A stretch of 7,284 nt of DNA from Kiloniellales bacterium (GCA_022360075.1 JAKSDN010000452.1:1-7284); one strand, 5' to 3'. Numbered from the stretch's first letter, positions 1-6,312 are shown. The notes: generated by a model from the letters alone, not told the origin. Program-made: numbers and translations.

Positions 1-738
1 GCGATAGGCTGGCCGGTCCATGCGCTGTAGCTGCGTCTGCCCCGGCAAGGCGACTTCGATTTTGGCATCGTGCGACAGCGCCGATAACAGCCAGTCCGTG
101 TCGCGCGCATTGGCCGCGTCCACCAGATCCGACAGGAAGTCGTGCGCGCGGGCGGCCAAGGCAGGGTCGATCTCGGGCTTCACGCCTTCCAGGCGTGCGA
201 GCGCGGATCGGGCCTCGGCGTCGCCGCCCCGGGCAGCCCTTTCGAGCCAGCGTCGCGACCCTTCGCCTTCTCCCGCCGCGCGCAGGCGCAGGGCGAGACG
301 CCGCTGGGCGGTCGTGGAGCCGTGCTCCGCAGCGGCCACGAGCCATCGCACCGCTTGATCCGAATCGGGCGCGGTGCCTTCGCCCTCGGCATAGGCGCGG
401 CTCAGCGCCAGCATCGCCGCGGCGTCGCCCTGGGCCGCCGCGCGCCGATACCAGTGGAGAGCTTCCGCCGGGTCTGCCGCACCGCCCTGCCCGGCCAGCA
501 GCATGTTGGCCAGGTTCAGCATGCCCTGCACGTTGCCCTTCTCGGCGAGCGCCCGCCATTTCGGACGCGCCGCGTCGTAGCGGCCCATCTTGAAGTCCGC
601 ATAGGCCTCGAGCGTCTCGACCATCTCCCGGTGCAGCAGGGACGGCTCTGTCCCCGGTGCGACGTTAGCTACGATCAAGACAGATGCTGCGAACAGGAGG
701 GCGCAGAGACCTCGCGTGAGGGGCGTACTGGATCTCAC
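1..738 (-). CDS. Exported Sel1-repeat (TPR-like) protein, C-terminal end cut by window edge
   Basis: The visible part is 246 codons, open to the window edge. It starts at GTG 738-736, which overlaps the TGA of the pentapeptide gene as GTGA; no Shine-Dalgarno is visible, so translation is probably coupled. Residues 11-26 are hydrophobic after an Arg-containing N-terminus, so this is a signal peptide or membrane anchor; the cleavage site is uncertain. Sel1-like helical repeats of about 36 residues run from about 45 to 185, with hallmarks such as the ALHWYRRAAAQGD and AVRWLVAAAEHGS ends. The third repeat is shortened. From about residue 197 the protein changes character (AHDFLSDLVDAANARD, then a predicted beta strand with KIEVALPG), which could begin an NTF2-like domain; that is a weak guess because the rest is missing. 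Sel1 repeats are protein-interaction scaffolds, so a role in the periplasm or inner membrane beside the dehydrogenase is inferred. The specific function is unknown. Confidence 0.85.
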   Translation of the reverse strand, partial: MRSSTPLTRGLCALLFAASVLIVANVAPGTEPSLLHREMVETLEAYADFKMGRYDAARPKWRALAEKGNVQGMLNLANMLLAGQGGAADPAEALHWYRRAAAQGDAAAMLALSRAYAEGEGTAPDSDQAVRWLVAAAEHGSTTAQRRLALRLRAAGEGEGSRRWLERAARGGDAEARSALARLEGVKPEIDPALAARAHDFLSDLVDAANARDTDWLLSALSHDAKIEVALPGQTQLQRMDRPAYR

Positions 739-1358
739 CAATCGAAGGGACAGCCGCGACAGCCATCCATGTAGGCGTCTTGAAAGATCGCGAAGGTGAT
801 CACCGTGCCTTCGAAGGTCGCGTCGCTGAGGTCGCTGTCGTAGAGCTTCATCTCCTGAAGGTTAGCACTTGTCAGATTGGCTCCCTTCAATCGCAGCTTA
901 TTGGCGCGCACCATCTCGAGGTTAGCGGCGGTCAGATCGGCGTAGCTCCAATCGGCGGCCGATACGCGGGCGAACTCGAAGTTCGCGCCCCGCATGTCCG
1001 CGCCTCGGGCCGAGCCGCCCTGCATGAAGGCGCGCACCAGCGTGGCGCCCATCAGGTTGGCGCCGTCGAGGTTCGCGCCTTTCAGGTTGGCTTGGCTCAG
1101 GTTGACCCGGGCGAGGTTCGCGCCGCGCAGGTCGGCGCCCGCCAGGTCCTGTCTCTTCAGATTGGCGTGGCGCAGGTCGGCGCCCGAACAAACCGTGCCG
1201 GGCTCGATCCGGCAGCCGTTGATCACGAGCACGCCGTCGGGCCCCGGTTCGGGGCCGTCATAGCGCCACCCATCGCTGGCCTCCTGCGCGCGCGCCGGCC
1301 CGGGCACCGCCAGTAATAGCGCCATAAGACCGGCACCGAGGATTCGTTTGGCATTCAT
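735..1358 (-). CDS. Exported pentapeptide-repeat protein with flanking cysteines
   Basis: A protein of 207 residues. The ATG at 1358 is chosen because it directly precedes a clear signal peptide (MNAKR, hydrophobic core 6-18, cleavage near ARA|QE at 24/25) and lies 7 bases after a GGAGGGGAG ribosome binding site; the open frame continues upstream only as a shadow of the dehydrogenase gene. Residues 59-198 can be read as 28 consecutive five-residue units in one unbroken register, from GADLR HANLK to DAYMD. Most carry A-(D/N)-L in the middle, and the later units are more degenerate. This length would make about seven coils of a right-handed quadrilateral beta-helix. Four cysteines lie only outside the helix: C49 and C57 before it, and C200 and C203 (CRGC) after it. 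Pentapeptide helices are usually interaction scaffolds or DNA mimics; a DNA-mimic role is unlikely for an exported protein. It lies 74 bases downstream of the dehydrogenase and overlaps the Sel1 gene. Its function is unknown. Confidence 0.9.
   Translation of the reverse strand: MNAKRILGAGLMALLLAVPGPARAQEASDGWRYDGPEPGPDGVLVINGCRIEPGTVCSGADLRHANLKRQDLAGADLRGANLARVNLSQANLKGANLDGANLMGATLVRAFMQGGSARGADMRGANFEFARVSAADWSYADLTAANLEMVRANKLRLKGANLTSANLQEMKLYDSDLSDATFEGTVITFAIFQDAYMDGCRGCPFDW
765..1184 (-). repeat. Coding 15-base tandem repeats encoding the pentapeptide helix
   Basis: The DNA under the pentapeptide helix repeats with a 15-base period. On the plus strand it shows recurrent CAGGTTGGCG, CAGGTCGGCG and GAGGTTCGCG words, most regular between about 1035 and 1181 and decayed toward the 3' end of the gene. 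The repeat is explained by the protein fold and is not an independent element. Confidence 0.8.
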
Positions 1359-1365
1359 CGAGGAT

Positions 1366-1374
1366 CTCCCCTCC
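1366..1374 (-). promoter_or_regulatory. Ribosome binding site of the pentapeptide gene
   Basis: The minus strand reads GGAGGGGAG, 7 bases before ATG 1358. It fixes that start over upstream in-frame alternatives lying inside the dehydrogenase gene. Confidence 0.8.
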
Positions 1375-1393
1375 AAGGTGCATCGGCCGACGC

Positions 1394-1422
1394 GGGCCGG
1401 GCGGCATGACACCGCCCGGCCC
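1394..1422 (-). terminator. Strong GC hairpin after the dehydrogenase gene
   Basis: A perfect 11-base-pair stem (GGGCCGGGCGG with CCGCCCGGCCC) around a 7-base loop, beginning 10 bases after the dehydrogenase stop. No U-tract follows on the minus strand. It is therefore not a textbook intrinsic terminator. It may partly terminate, or protect the 3' end of the dehydrogenase message and lower expression of the pentapeptide and Sel1 genes relative to it. The hairpin is certain as sequence; its function is inferred. Confidence 0.6.
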
Positions 1423-1432
1423 TTCGGACGCC

Positions 1433-3265
1433 TTACTTCATCGCTTGCTTGAGCTCGGACAGCTCGAAGACCCAGAACGATCCGCCCTGGCTCACGGTCC
1501 GGGTCAGCTTCGCCATGTCGCCGCCCCACAGCGGGACTGCGCCGCCGTAGCCGGAGGCGAAGCCGATGTACTGCTGGCCGTCCATCTCCCAGGTCACCGG
1601 GCTCGAGATGATCCCGGAGCCGGTCTGGAACTTCCACAGCTCCTCACCGGTCTCGGCGTGGAAGGCCTTGAAGTAGCCATCGGACGTGCCGGTGAAGACC
1701 AGGTTGCCGGCGGTCGTCATCGTGCCGGCCCACAGCGGCAGCGGTTCCTTATGCTCCCATTTCACCTCGCCGGTGGCGGGGTCCATGGCGCGCAGGATGC
1801 CGACGTGGTCCTCGAACATCCGCTTGATGGTGAAGCCCATGCCCAGATAGGCGGCGCCGGGTGAGTACTTCACCTCTTCCGTCCAGTAATCCTCCTGCCA
1901 GTGGTTGGCCGGGATGTAGAAAAGGCCGGTATCGGGGCTGTAGGACATCGGGTTCCAGTTCTTGCCGCCCAGGAACGGCGGCGAGATCTGCACGACCTCA
2001 CCCTTGGTCTCGCCCTCGGCCGGTGGCGGCGGGCGCTGGCCTTCCACTTCGACCGGACGGCCGGTCTCCAGGTCGACCCTTTCGGCCCAGGTGATGTTGT
2101 CGACGAAGGGAAAGGCGTTCAGCAGCGCGGTCGGCCGGTTGATCTCGCCACCGCGCTTGGACAACGCATCTATGTCGGTGACGTAGAAGAAGCCATTGCG
2201 GTCGGCGTGGGCGCCGGCGCGATGGGTCTTGCCGTCGGGGTCGGTGTAGTCGAAGAGGATGATCTCGTTGTTGCCCGAGAAGTCCCAGGCATCGTTCGGC
2301 GTGTGCTGATAGAAGCCGACCAGCTCGCCGTTCGTCGGATCGACGTAGGCCTGGCCGGAGGTGAAGAGGCTATCGCCGGGCCAGCGCGCCCAGCCGTTCC
2401 ACGGGGCCGGGTTGCCGGCGCCGATGACGATGGTATTGGTCTCGACATCGAACGTAGCCGACTGCCAGGGCGCGCCGCCGCCGTGGTGCCAGGCCTCGAC
2501 GAACTCACCATTGGCATCGCGCGGCCAGGACGGGGCCTCGGGGTTGCCGGTCGGCGTGCTGTCCTGTCCGTTCAGGCGACCCATGTGGCCCTCGACGAGC
2601 GGACGCATCCAGATCTCTTCGCCGGTCTCCGGATCGCGGGCGAAGAGCTTGCCGACGATGCCGAACTCGTCGCCGGAAGAACCGTGGATCAAGAGGTCGC
2701 GGCCCGTCTCGCGGTCGTGGATGATGGTCGGCGCGCCGGTCATGGTGTAGCCGACCTTGTAGTCACCGAACTTCTTGCGCCAGACGACCTCGCCGGTCTT
2801 CTTGTCGAGCGCGACCACCGAGGCGTCGAGAAGGCCCATATAGACCTTGTCGCGATAGATCGCCGCGCCTCGGTTGACGACGTCGCAGCAGGGGCGGATG
2901 CCCTCGGGCAGGCGCGCCGAGAACTGCCAGAGCCGCTTGCCGGTGCGCGCGTCGAGCGCGAACATCCGGCTGTAGGAGGCCGTGACGTAGATCACGCCGT
3001 CATGGATGATGGCCTGGGTCTCCTGGCCGCGCTGGCGTTCGTCGCCGAAGGAGAACGACCACTTGGCGACGAGCCGGTCCACGTTCTCGACGTCGATCTG
3101 GTCGAGCGGGCTGTAGCGCTGCGCTTTCGGCCCGAAACCGTACATCAGGACGTTTTCGGTCGTCTCCGCATCACGGGCGATGTCCTCCCAGGCGACATCG
3201 GCGAACGCCGGCGCGCTGACCACCAAGGCGAGCGCGCTGACGGCGGTTGCAAGTCTGAGTTTCAT
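1433..3265 (-). CDS. Periplasmic PQQ-dependent alcohol dehydrogenase (methanol/ethanol family)
   Basis: This 610-residue protein should oxidise a primary alcohol or similar substrate to the aldehyde, passing electrons from PQQ to a periplasmic cytochrome c. A signal peptide ends near APAFA|D (22/23). Family landmarks are in order: E82; the adjacent cysteine pair C126-C127 that covers PQQ; R132 in CDVVNRG; T176 in TGAP; the S197-G198-D199-E200 loop, with E200 as metal ligand; N285 in GAGNPAPWN, metal ligand; D328 in AWDFS, the catalytic base; R356 in DRNG; N436/W437 in GGKNWNP; and W512. Repeated ALDxxTGxxxW-type motifs mark the eight-bladed propeller. The length and the lack of a CXXCH haem site make it a soluble type I enzyme rather than a quinohaemoprotein. 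Position 330 is Ser, whereas lanthanide-type enzymes have Asp two residues after the catalytic Asp, so Ca2+ is predicted. D199 stands where methanol dehydrogenases have Ala. The substrate cannot be told from sequence. No cytochrome c gene is in view. Confidence 0.95.
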   Translation of the reverse strand: MKLRLATAVSALALVVSAPAFADVAWEDIARDAETTENVLMYGFGPKAQRYSPLDQIDVENVDRLVAKWSFSFGDERQRGQETQAIIHDGVIYVTASYSRMFALDARTGKRLWQFSARLPEGIRPCCDVVNRGAAIYRDKVYMGLLDASVVALDKKTGEVVWRKKFGDYKVGYTMTGAPTIIHDRETGRDLLIHGSSGDEFGIVGKLFARDPETGEEIWMRPLVEGHMGRLNGQDSTPTGNPEAPSWPRDANGEFVEAWHHGGGAPWQSATFDVETNTIVIGAGNPAPWNGWARWPGDSLFTSGQAYVDPTNGELVGFYQHTPNDAWDFSGNNEIILFDYTDPDGKTHRAGAHADRNGFFYVTDIDALSKRGGEINRPTALLNAFPFVDNITWAERVDLETGRPVEVEGQRPPPPAEGETKGEVVQISPPFLGGKNWNPMSYSPDTGLFYIPANHWQEDYWTEEVKYSPGAAYLGMGFTIKRMFEDHVGILRAMDPATGEVKWEHKEPLPLWAGTMTTAGNLVFTGTSDGYFKAFHAETGEELWKFQTGSGIISSPVTWEMDGQQYIGFASGYGGAVPLWGGDMAKLTRTVSQGGSFWVFELSELKQAMK

Positions 3266-3275
3266 GTCTCGATTT

Positions 3276-3281
3276 CCTCCC
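3276..3281 (-). promoter_or_regulatory. Ribosome binding site of the PQQ dehydrogenase
   Basis: GGGAGG on the minus strand, inside AGGGAGGAAA, lies about 10 bases before ATG 3265. That ATG is the first residue of a clean signal peptide, which supports the start. Confidence 0.75.
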
Positions 3282-3430
3282 TAGGCTTTGGCGGGGCACG
3301 CAATCGCTTGCATGCTGCAAAAGCTAACAACTTCGTCTGAGGCCCGGATTAGGCGAAGATGAGAAATCGCTGAGAGGCGCCTGGACTTTGGTCGTAGTCA
3401 CCGTCCGGGAAAGCACGACAATTCGCGCCA

Positions 3431-3449
3431 TGTTCGAAGACCTCGAACA
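3431..3449. promoter_or_regulatory. Perfect dyad, candidate operator
   Basis: TGTTCGA-N5-TCGAACA is a perfect 7+7 inverted repeat with a 5-base spacer, centred about 175 bases upstream of the dehydrogenase start and about 65 bases after the response-regulator stop. It could be an operator for a dimeric regulator or a weak hairpin ending the regulator operon. No T-run follows on the minus strand. OmpR-type regulators usually prefer direct repeats, so the neighbouring regulator is not an obvious partner. Confidence 0.4.
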
Positions 3450-3504
3450 CGGCGTCGCTCGCGATAGAAAGCCACCGAAGCTTCAGAAAAGGCGCCGCTT
3501 TCCG

Positions 3505-4182
3505 TCAGTCGGGCGGGGAGAAGATGTAGCCATAGCCGCGGACGGTACGGAGGTAGCGCTCCGCCCGGCTGAGGGAGAGCTTACGCCTTAAGTAGGATAC
3601 GTAGACATCCACCACGTTCAGCGTGTGGTGGTCGTCGTCACCCCAGACATTCGCCAGCAGCGTCTCGCGCGTGACGGCGCGTCCGGGGTTCTGGATGAAG
3701 TAGTGCAGGAGGTCGAACTCGCGCGCGGTCAGCTCGACCTCGCCGCTCGGCAAGGTGACCTGCCGCCGGGTCGGATCGAGAACGATCTCGCCGCAGCGGA
3801 TCGGCGCGCTGTGGACGAAACCGTTCGCGCGCCGAATCAGCGCGTCGACCCGTGCGGTGAGCAGCACGGTCGAGAAGGGCTTCGTCATGTACTCGTCCGC
3901 GCCCAGGCGCAGGCCGCGCACGACGTCTTCGTTGCGGTCGCGGCAGGTGAGCATCAGGATCGGCGTCGTAACCCCCTGCTCGCGCAAACGTTGGCAAACT
4001 TCGAAACCGCTGTAGACCGGCAGCAGCACGTCCAGCACGATGGCATCGAAGCTGGCTCCGGCGGCGAGCTCCAGGCCTTCCTCGCCCGTCGTCGAAAGCC
4101 GAACCGGGCGGCCGGCGGCGGCGAAGGCATCCTGGATGACTTTGCCGATGCCGGGATCGTCCTCGACGACCAAGACAGCCAT
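3505..4182 (-). CDS. OmpR/PhoB-type two-component response regulator
   Basis: A DNA-binding transcription factor activated by phosphorylation. From ATG 4182 it has 225 residues. A GTG at 4185 just before it would add one Met, and the numbering here includes that residue. The receiver domain (about 3-118) has the acidic pocket E8-D9-D10, phospho-acceptor D52 in IVLDVLLP, T80, and Y99 and K102 in DEYMTKPF. The C-terminal winged helix (about 128-224) has the usual TAREFDLLHYFIQNPGRAVTR stretch, the recognition-helix region NVVDVYVSYLRRKL, and the terminal RTVRGYGYIF hairpin. All catalytic residues are intact. The ATG forms a TGATG junction with the kinase stop, so the pair is translationally coupled and almost certainly cognate. 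The ATG has the better spacing to a weak AGG upstream. The target genes are unknown; the adjacent dehydrogenase is the nearest candidate, by position only. Confidence 0.93.
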   Translation of the reverse strand: MAVLVVEDDPGIGKVIQDAFAAAGRPVRLSTTGEEGLELAAGASFDAIVLDVLLPVYSGFEVCQRLREQGVTTPILMLTCRDRNEDVVRGLRLGADEYMTKPFSTVLLTARVDALIRRANGFVHSAPIRCGEIVLDPTRRQVTLPSGEVELTAREFDLLHYFIQNPGRAVTRETLLANVWGDDDHHTLNVVDVYVSYLRRKLSLSRAERYLRTVRGYGYIFSPPD

Positions 4183-5753
4183 CACGAGACCTGCGCACTG
4201 TTTGCAAGGGGCAAGGAAAGCGTGACTTCAGTGCCCTTGCCCGCGGATGAGTTGAGGCTGATCTCTCCGCCGTGGTCGTGGGCGATCTGACGCGCCATCG
4301 ACAATCCGATGCCGGTCCCGTCAATGCGCCCGCTGACATAGCGTTCGAAGACGATCGGACGAAGGTCGTCGTCGATGCCGAGACCGCCGTCGCGGACCGA
4401 CACGCGCGCCGTGTCGCCTTCAGTACTCAGCGTGATTCCGATCAGCCCGTCCTTCCCTCCATGCTGCATCGCGTTCTCGAGGATGGCGGTGAAGGCGCGT
4501 TCCAATTCGTTCGGCTCGCCCTGTACGACGACCGGATCAAGCGGCTCCAAGTTGAGGCTCATGCGTTCGGCATGAGGCAGGACGCGCGCCTTGGCGACCA
4601 CCTGATCCAGCAGGTCCGCAAGCTCGATCCGGATTTCCTGCCGCATTAAGCGGCCGTCCTCCGCACGGGCCAGCCGCAAGAGCTCGGCGACACGCTCGCT
4701 CACGCTGTCTATCGCTGTGAGGGCCGGGCGCAGGCTGTCCCCCTCCCCGCCGGCGTGCCGAGCCGCCGTCTGAGCGTTCTCCACCGTGCCTCGCGCCACC
4801 GCGAGCGGTGTTTTCAGCGCGTGGCCGATGTCGCCCAGCAAACGCCGCCGCCTGGCATCGACCTCGCGCAGGCGGGCATTGCTCAGCTCGAGCTCGGAGG
4901 TCCGCCGGTGCAGCGCATCGGCCATGTCGCGATCTTCGGCGGCCTTGCGCGCCGCCTCGGCCTCGAGCCGCTTGGCGAGACTGCTCGCCGAGTCCTCCAG
5001 CGCGCCCATCTCGTCGTGCCGCTCGCGCGTCAAGCGGCCATCCAGGTGCCCGTCCGCCAGGCGCATCAGGAAAGTCGACAGGCGTCGCCAACGGCCGAGC
5101 AGCGACACGACGAAAGGGATGGCAAGGGCCGCGGCGAGGCCTATGGCCGCGACCGAAACGATCGCCGCGCGCCAGGTCACGAGGCTGGCCGACCGCGCGT
5201 GCGCCGACCGGGCGGCCGAAACCTCCGCGCGCTCGTCTGCGACCGCTTCGGCAACCAAGTCGGCGAAGCGCGCGCGCGCGTCGTTCATGGCCGCGAAGCG
5301 GGCCGAGGCATTGACCGAGATCTCGGCCGAAAGCCGCAGGTCCAATAGCGCCTTGGTCTTGGCGAGCACGTCATCGAGGCCGCTCCGCAGGGCAGCGGGG
5401 CGGTCCCTTTCTTCGATCTCGGCCTCGCGTTCGTCCTGATCGACGAAGCCGATCTCGTCTTCCGTCAATTGATCGAGGACGCCGAGATCGTGAAGCGCCT
5501 CACGCTCGAACGCGACCAACGCCGCGTCGGCGCCGGCCCGGTCTTCGGTCAGGACAACGTCCAGCAAGGTCGTGTTCAGGCCCGCCGACAGGGAGTCGAG
5601 CACCGCGATCTGGCCGAGCGCCTTGTCGGCCCGCGCCAGCAGGTACTCGCTCTTGCGCGCGGCCAGGAAGGTGTCGAGCGAAACGAAGACGGCAGCGCAA
5701 AATGGAATTGCCAGGATCACCGCGAGGCGTCGGATGAGCGAAGGTCGCATCAT
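4182..5753 (-). CDS. Membrane sensor histidine kinase, partner of the adjacent regulator
   Basis: This 523-residue protein should sense a periplasmic signal, autophosphorylate and pass phosphate to the response regulator. In order: transmembrane segment about 10-30; periplasmic sensor region about 31-195, mostly helical and Ala/Arg/Asp/Glu-rich, with a very acidic stretch at 94-117; transmembrane segment about 196-219; HAMP about 220-270; a coiled-coil linker to about 300; H-box GDIGHALKTPLA with phospho-acceptor H311; N-box ILENAMQHG with N427; G1 box RDGGLGID; F-box VFERY; and G2 box GTGIGLSMA. The HALKTPL form of the H-box is shared with PhoQ-like kinases. Nothing catalytic is missing. The start ATG overlaps the upstream stop as ATGA; a second ATG directly follows and is an equal alternative. 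The ligand is unknown, because the sensor region matches no PAS or Cache pattern I can recognise. Confidence 0.94.
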   Translation of the reverse strand: MMRPSLIRRLAVILAIPFCAAVFVSLDTFLAARKSEYLLARADKALGQIAVLDSLSAGLNTTLLDVVLTEDRAGADAALVAFEREALHDLGVLDQLTEDEIGFVDQDEREAEIEERDRPAALRSGLDDVLAKTKALLDLRLSAEISVNASARFAAMNDARARFADLVAEAVADERAEVSAARSAHARSASLVTWRAAIVSVAAIGLAAALAIPFVVSLLGRWRRLSTFLMRLADGHLDGRLTRERHDEMGALEDSASSLAKRLEAEAARKAAEDRDMADALHRRTSELELSNARLREVDARRRRLLGDIGHALKTPLAVARGTVENAQTAARHAGGEGDSLRPALTAIDSVSERVAELLRLARAEDGRLMRQEIRIELADLLDQVVAKARVLPHAERMSLNLEPLDPVVVQGEPNELERAFTAILENAMQHGGKDGLIGITLSTEGDTARVSVRDGGLGIDDDLRPIVFERYVSGRIDGTGIGLSMARQIAHDHGGEISLNSSAGKGTEVTLSLPLANSAQVS

Positions 5754-6181
5754 GGCGTCTCACGGCGTCCCGGGAAGATGCGCATACGCCATCCGCCCGT
5801 CGCATCGACCTGAAGCTGATACCTCCCCGGCTCCTCGATCCGATATTCCGCCTTGCCTTGGCCGCCGAGATGAAGGTTCTGCACCAACTGGCCGGCGTCG
5901 TCTTGCAAGTAGACGACCAGCACGACGTCGTCGCTGGCGTACTCCAGGGTCGAAGGTGCGGTGATCTCGAAGACATCCGTCGACCCATTGCCGAAGCCCG
6001 CGAAGGTCAGGCTGAAGGATGTCGTCGCCAGAGCGTCAAAGCAGGCGAGTCGCCTCCCGTCTTCCTCGATCTCCGCGCAGGTCCGCAGTTCGGCTGCGAG
6101 ATCGGCGCGCGCGCCGCCGCCGATGACAGCTAGAAGGAAGGCAACAAGCGTCGGACGGCCGATCTTGCCGATAGCACCCAA
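5750..6181 (-). CDS. Small exported protein encoded first in the kinase/regulator operon
   Basis: A 143-residue protein of unknown function. The start is TTG at 6181, supported by a strong GGGAGG 7 bases upstream and by the signal peptide it begins (hydrophobic 11-21, cleavage near ARA|D at 26/27). The mature N-terminus carries CAEIEEDGRRLACFDALA (C35, C47). This short module is seen at the start of several exported proteobacterial proteins, for example VasI-type proteins, and its two cysteines could pair. Residues about 55-138 are predicted mostly beta strand (VFEITAPSTLEY, DVVLVVYLQDD, GRYQLQVDATGGWRMRIF), suggesting a small beta-sandwich resembling bacterial pre-peptidase C-terminal domains. 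Its stop overlaps the kinase start (ATGA), so the three genes are made together. A periplasmic accessory or co-sensor of the kinase is inferred from this coupling only. Confidence 0.82.
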   Translation of the reverse strand: MGAIGKIGRPTLVAFLLAVIGGGARADLAAELRTCAEIEEDGRRLACFDALATTSFSLTFAGFGNGSTDVFEITAPSTLEYASDDVVLVVYLQDDAGQLVQNLHLGGQGKAEYRIEEPGRYQLQVDATGGWRMRIFPGRRETP

Positions 6182-6188
6182 AGCACGT

Positions 6189-6194
6189 CCTCCC
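6189..6194 (-). promoter_or_regulatory. Ribosome binding site that decides the TTG start
   Basis: GGGAGG on the minus strand sits 7 bases before TTG 6181. No ATG or GTG start with comparable spacing is in frame nearby, so the rare TTG start is preferred. Confidence 0.7.
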
Positions 6195-6268
6195 GATCCA
6201 AAGATACAGGAAGAGCCGGGGCCGAGGGTACTTGGCCAATAGTCTTAAATGCCGAGACGAAGAAGTTC

Positions 6269-6294
6269 GGGCCCGGTCCGCCGTGACCGGGCCC
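6269..6294 (-). terminator. GC hairpin after the OsmC gene
   Basis: A perfect 10-base-pair stem (GGGCCCGGTC with GACCGGGCCC) with a 6-base loop begins 18 bases after the OsmC stop. The minus strand continues GAACTTCTTCG, which is only weakly T-rich. It is probably the end of the OsmC transcript, separating it from the sensor operon. It resembles the hairpin at 1394-1422, including a shared CGAA(A)GGGCC entry on the minus strand. Confidence 0.6.
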
Positions 6295-6312
6295 TTTCGA
6301 TGGTCCTCGTGC

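Larger units (their letters stand above)
3266..3504 (-). other. Intergenic region upstream of the PQQ dehydrogenase
   Basis: These 239 bases separate the response-regulator stop from the dehydrogenase start and are less GC-rich than the genes. They should hold the dehydrogenase promoter, but I cannot pick a convincing -35/-10 pair or a sigma-54 site. They contain the perfect dyad at 3431-3449, a smaller palindrome TTGCA-N3-TGCAA at 3308-3320, and two direct copies of AGCGATT on the minus strand (3302-3308 and 3365-3371), 63 bases apart or about six helical turns. Confidence 0.6.

Noticed and set aside
1035..1181. Short regularly spaced repeats that might look like a CRISPR or satellite array
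   Set aside because: The 15-base period is in frame and fully explained by pentapeptide repeats in the encoded protein; there are no spacers.
1359..1637. Upstream extension of the pentapeptide gene to a 300-residue product
   Set aside because: The added part runs inside the dehydrogenase gene in another frame, and the internal ATG 1358 has both a strong ribosome binding site and a signal peptide.
3295..3312. GGCAC...TTGC resembling a sigma-54 promoter upstream of the dehydrogenase
   Set aside because: It is on the plus strand, pointing away from the gene, and the spacing between GG and GC is 13 rather than 10.
1901..3340. Long plus-strand open frame of 479 codons opposite the PQQ dehydrogenase
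   Set aside because: It is antisense to a gene with complete family motifs. Its predicted protein is low-complexity Val/Ala/Gly/Arg/Asp and follows the mirror of GC-rich codons, with no recognisable domain.
3331..3358. CTTCG and CGAAG inverted repeat in the intergenic region
   Set aside because: Only 5 base pairs with an 18-base loop; expected by chance in GC-rich DNA.
6182..6268. Possible promoter for the sensor operon (GACTAT, TATCTT as -10)
   Set aside because: Neither has an acceptable -35 at the right distance, so I did not call one.
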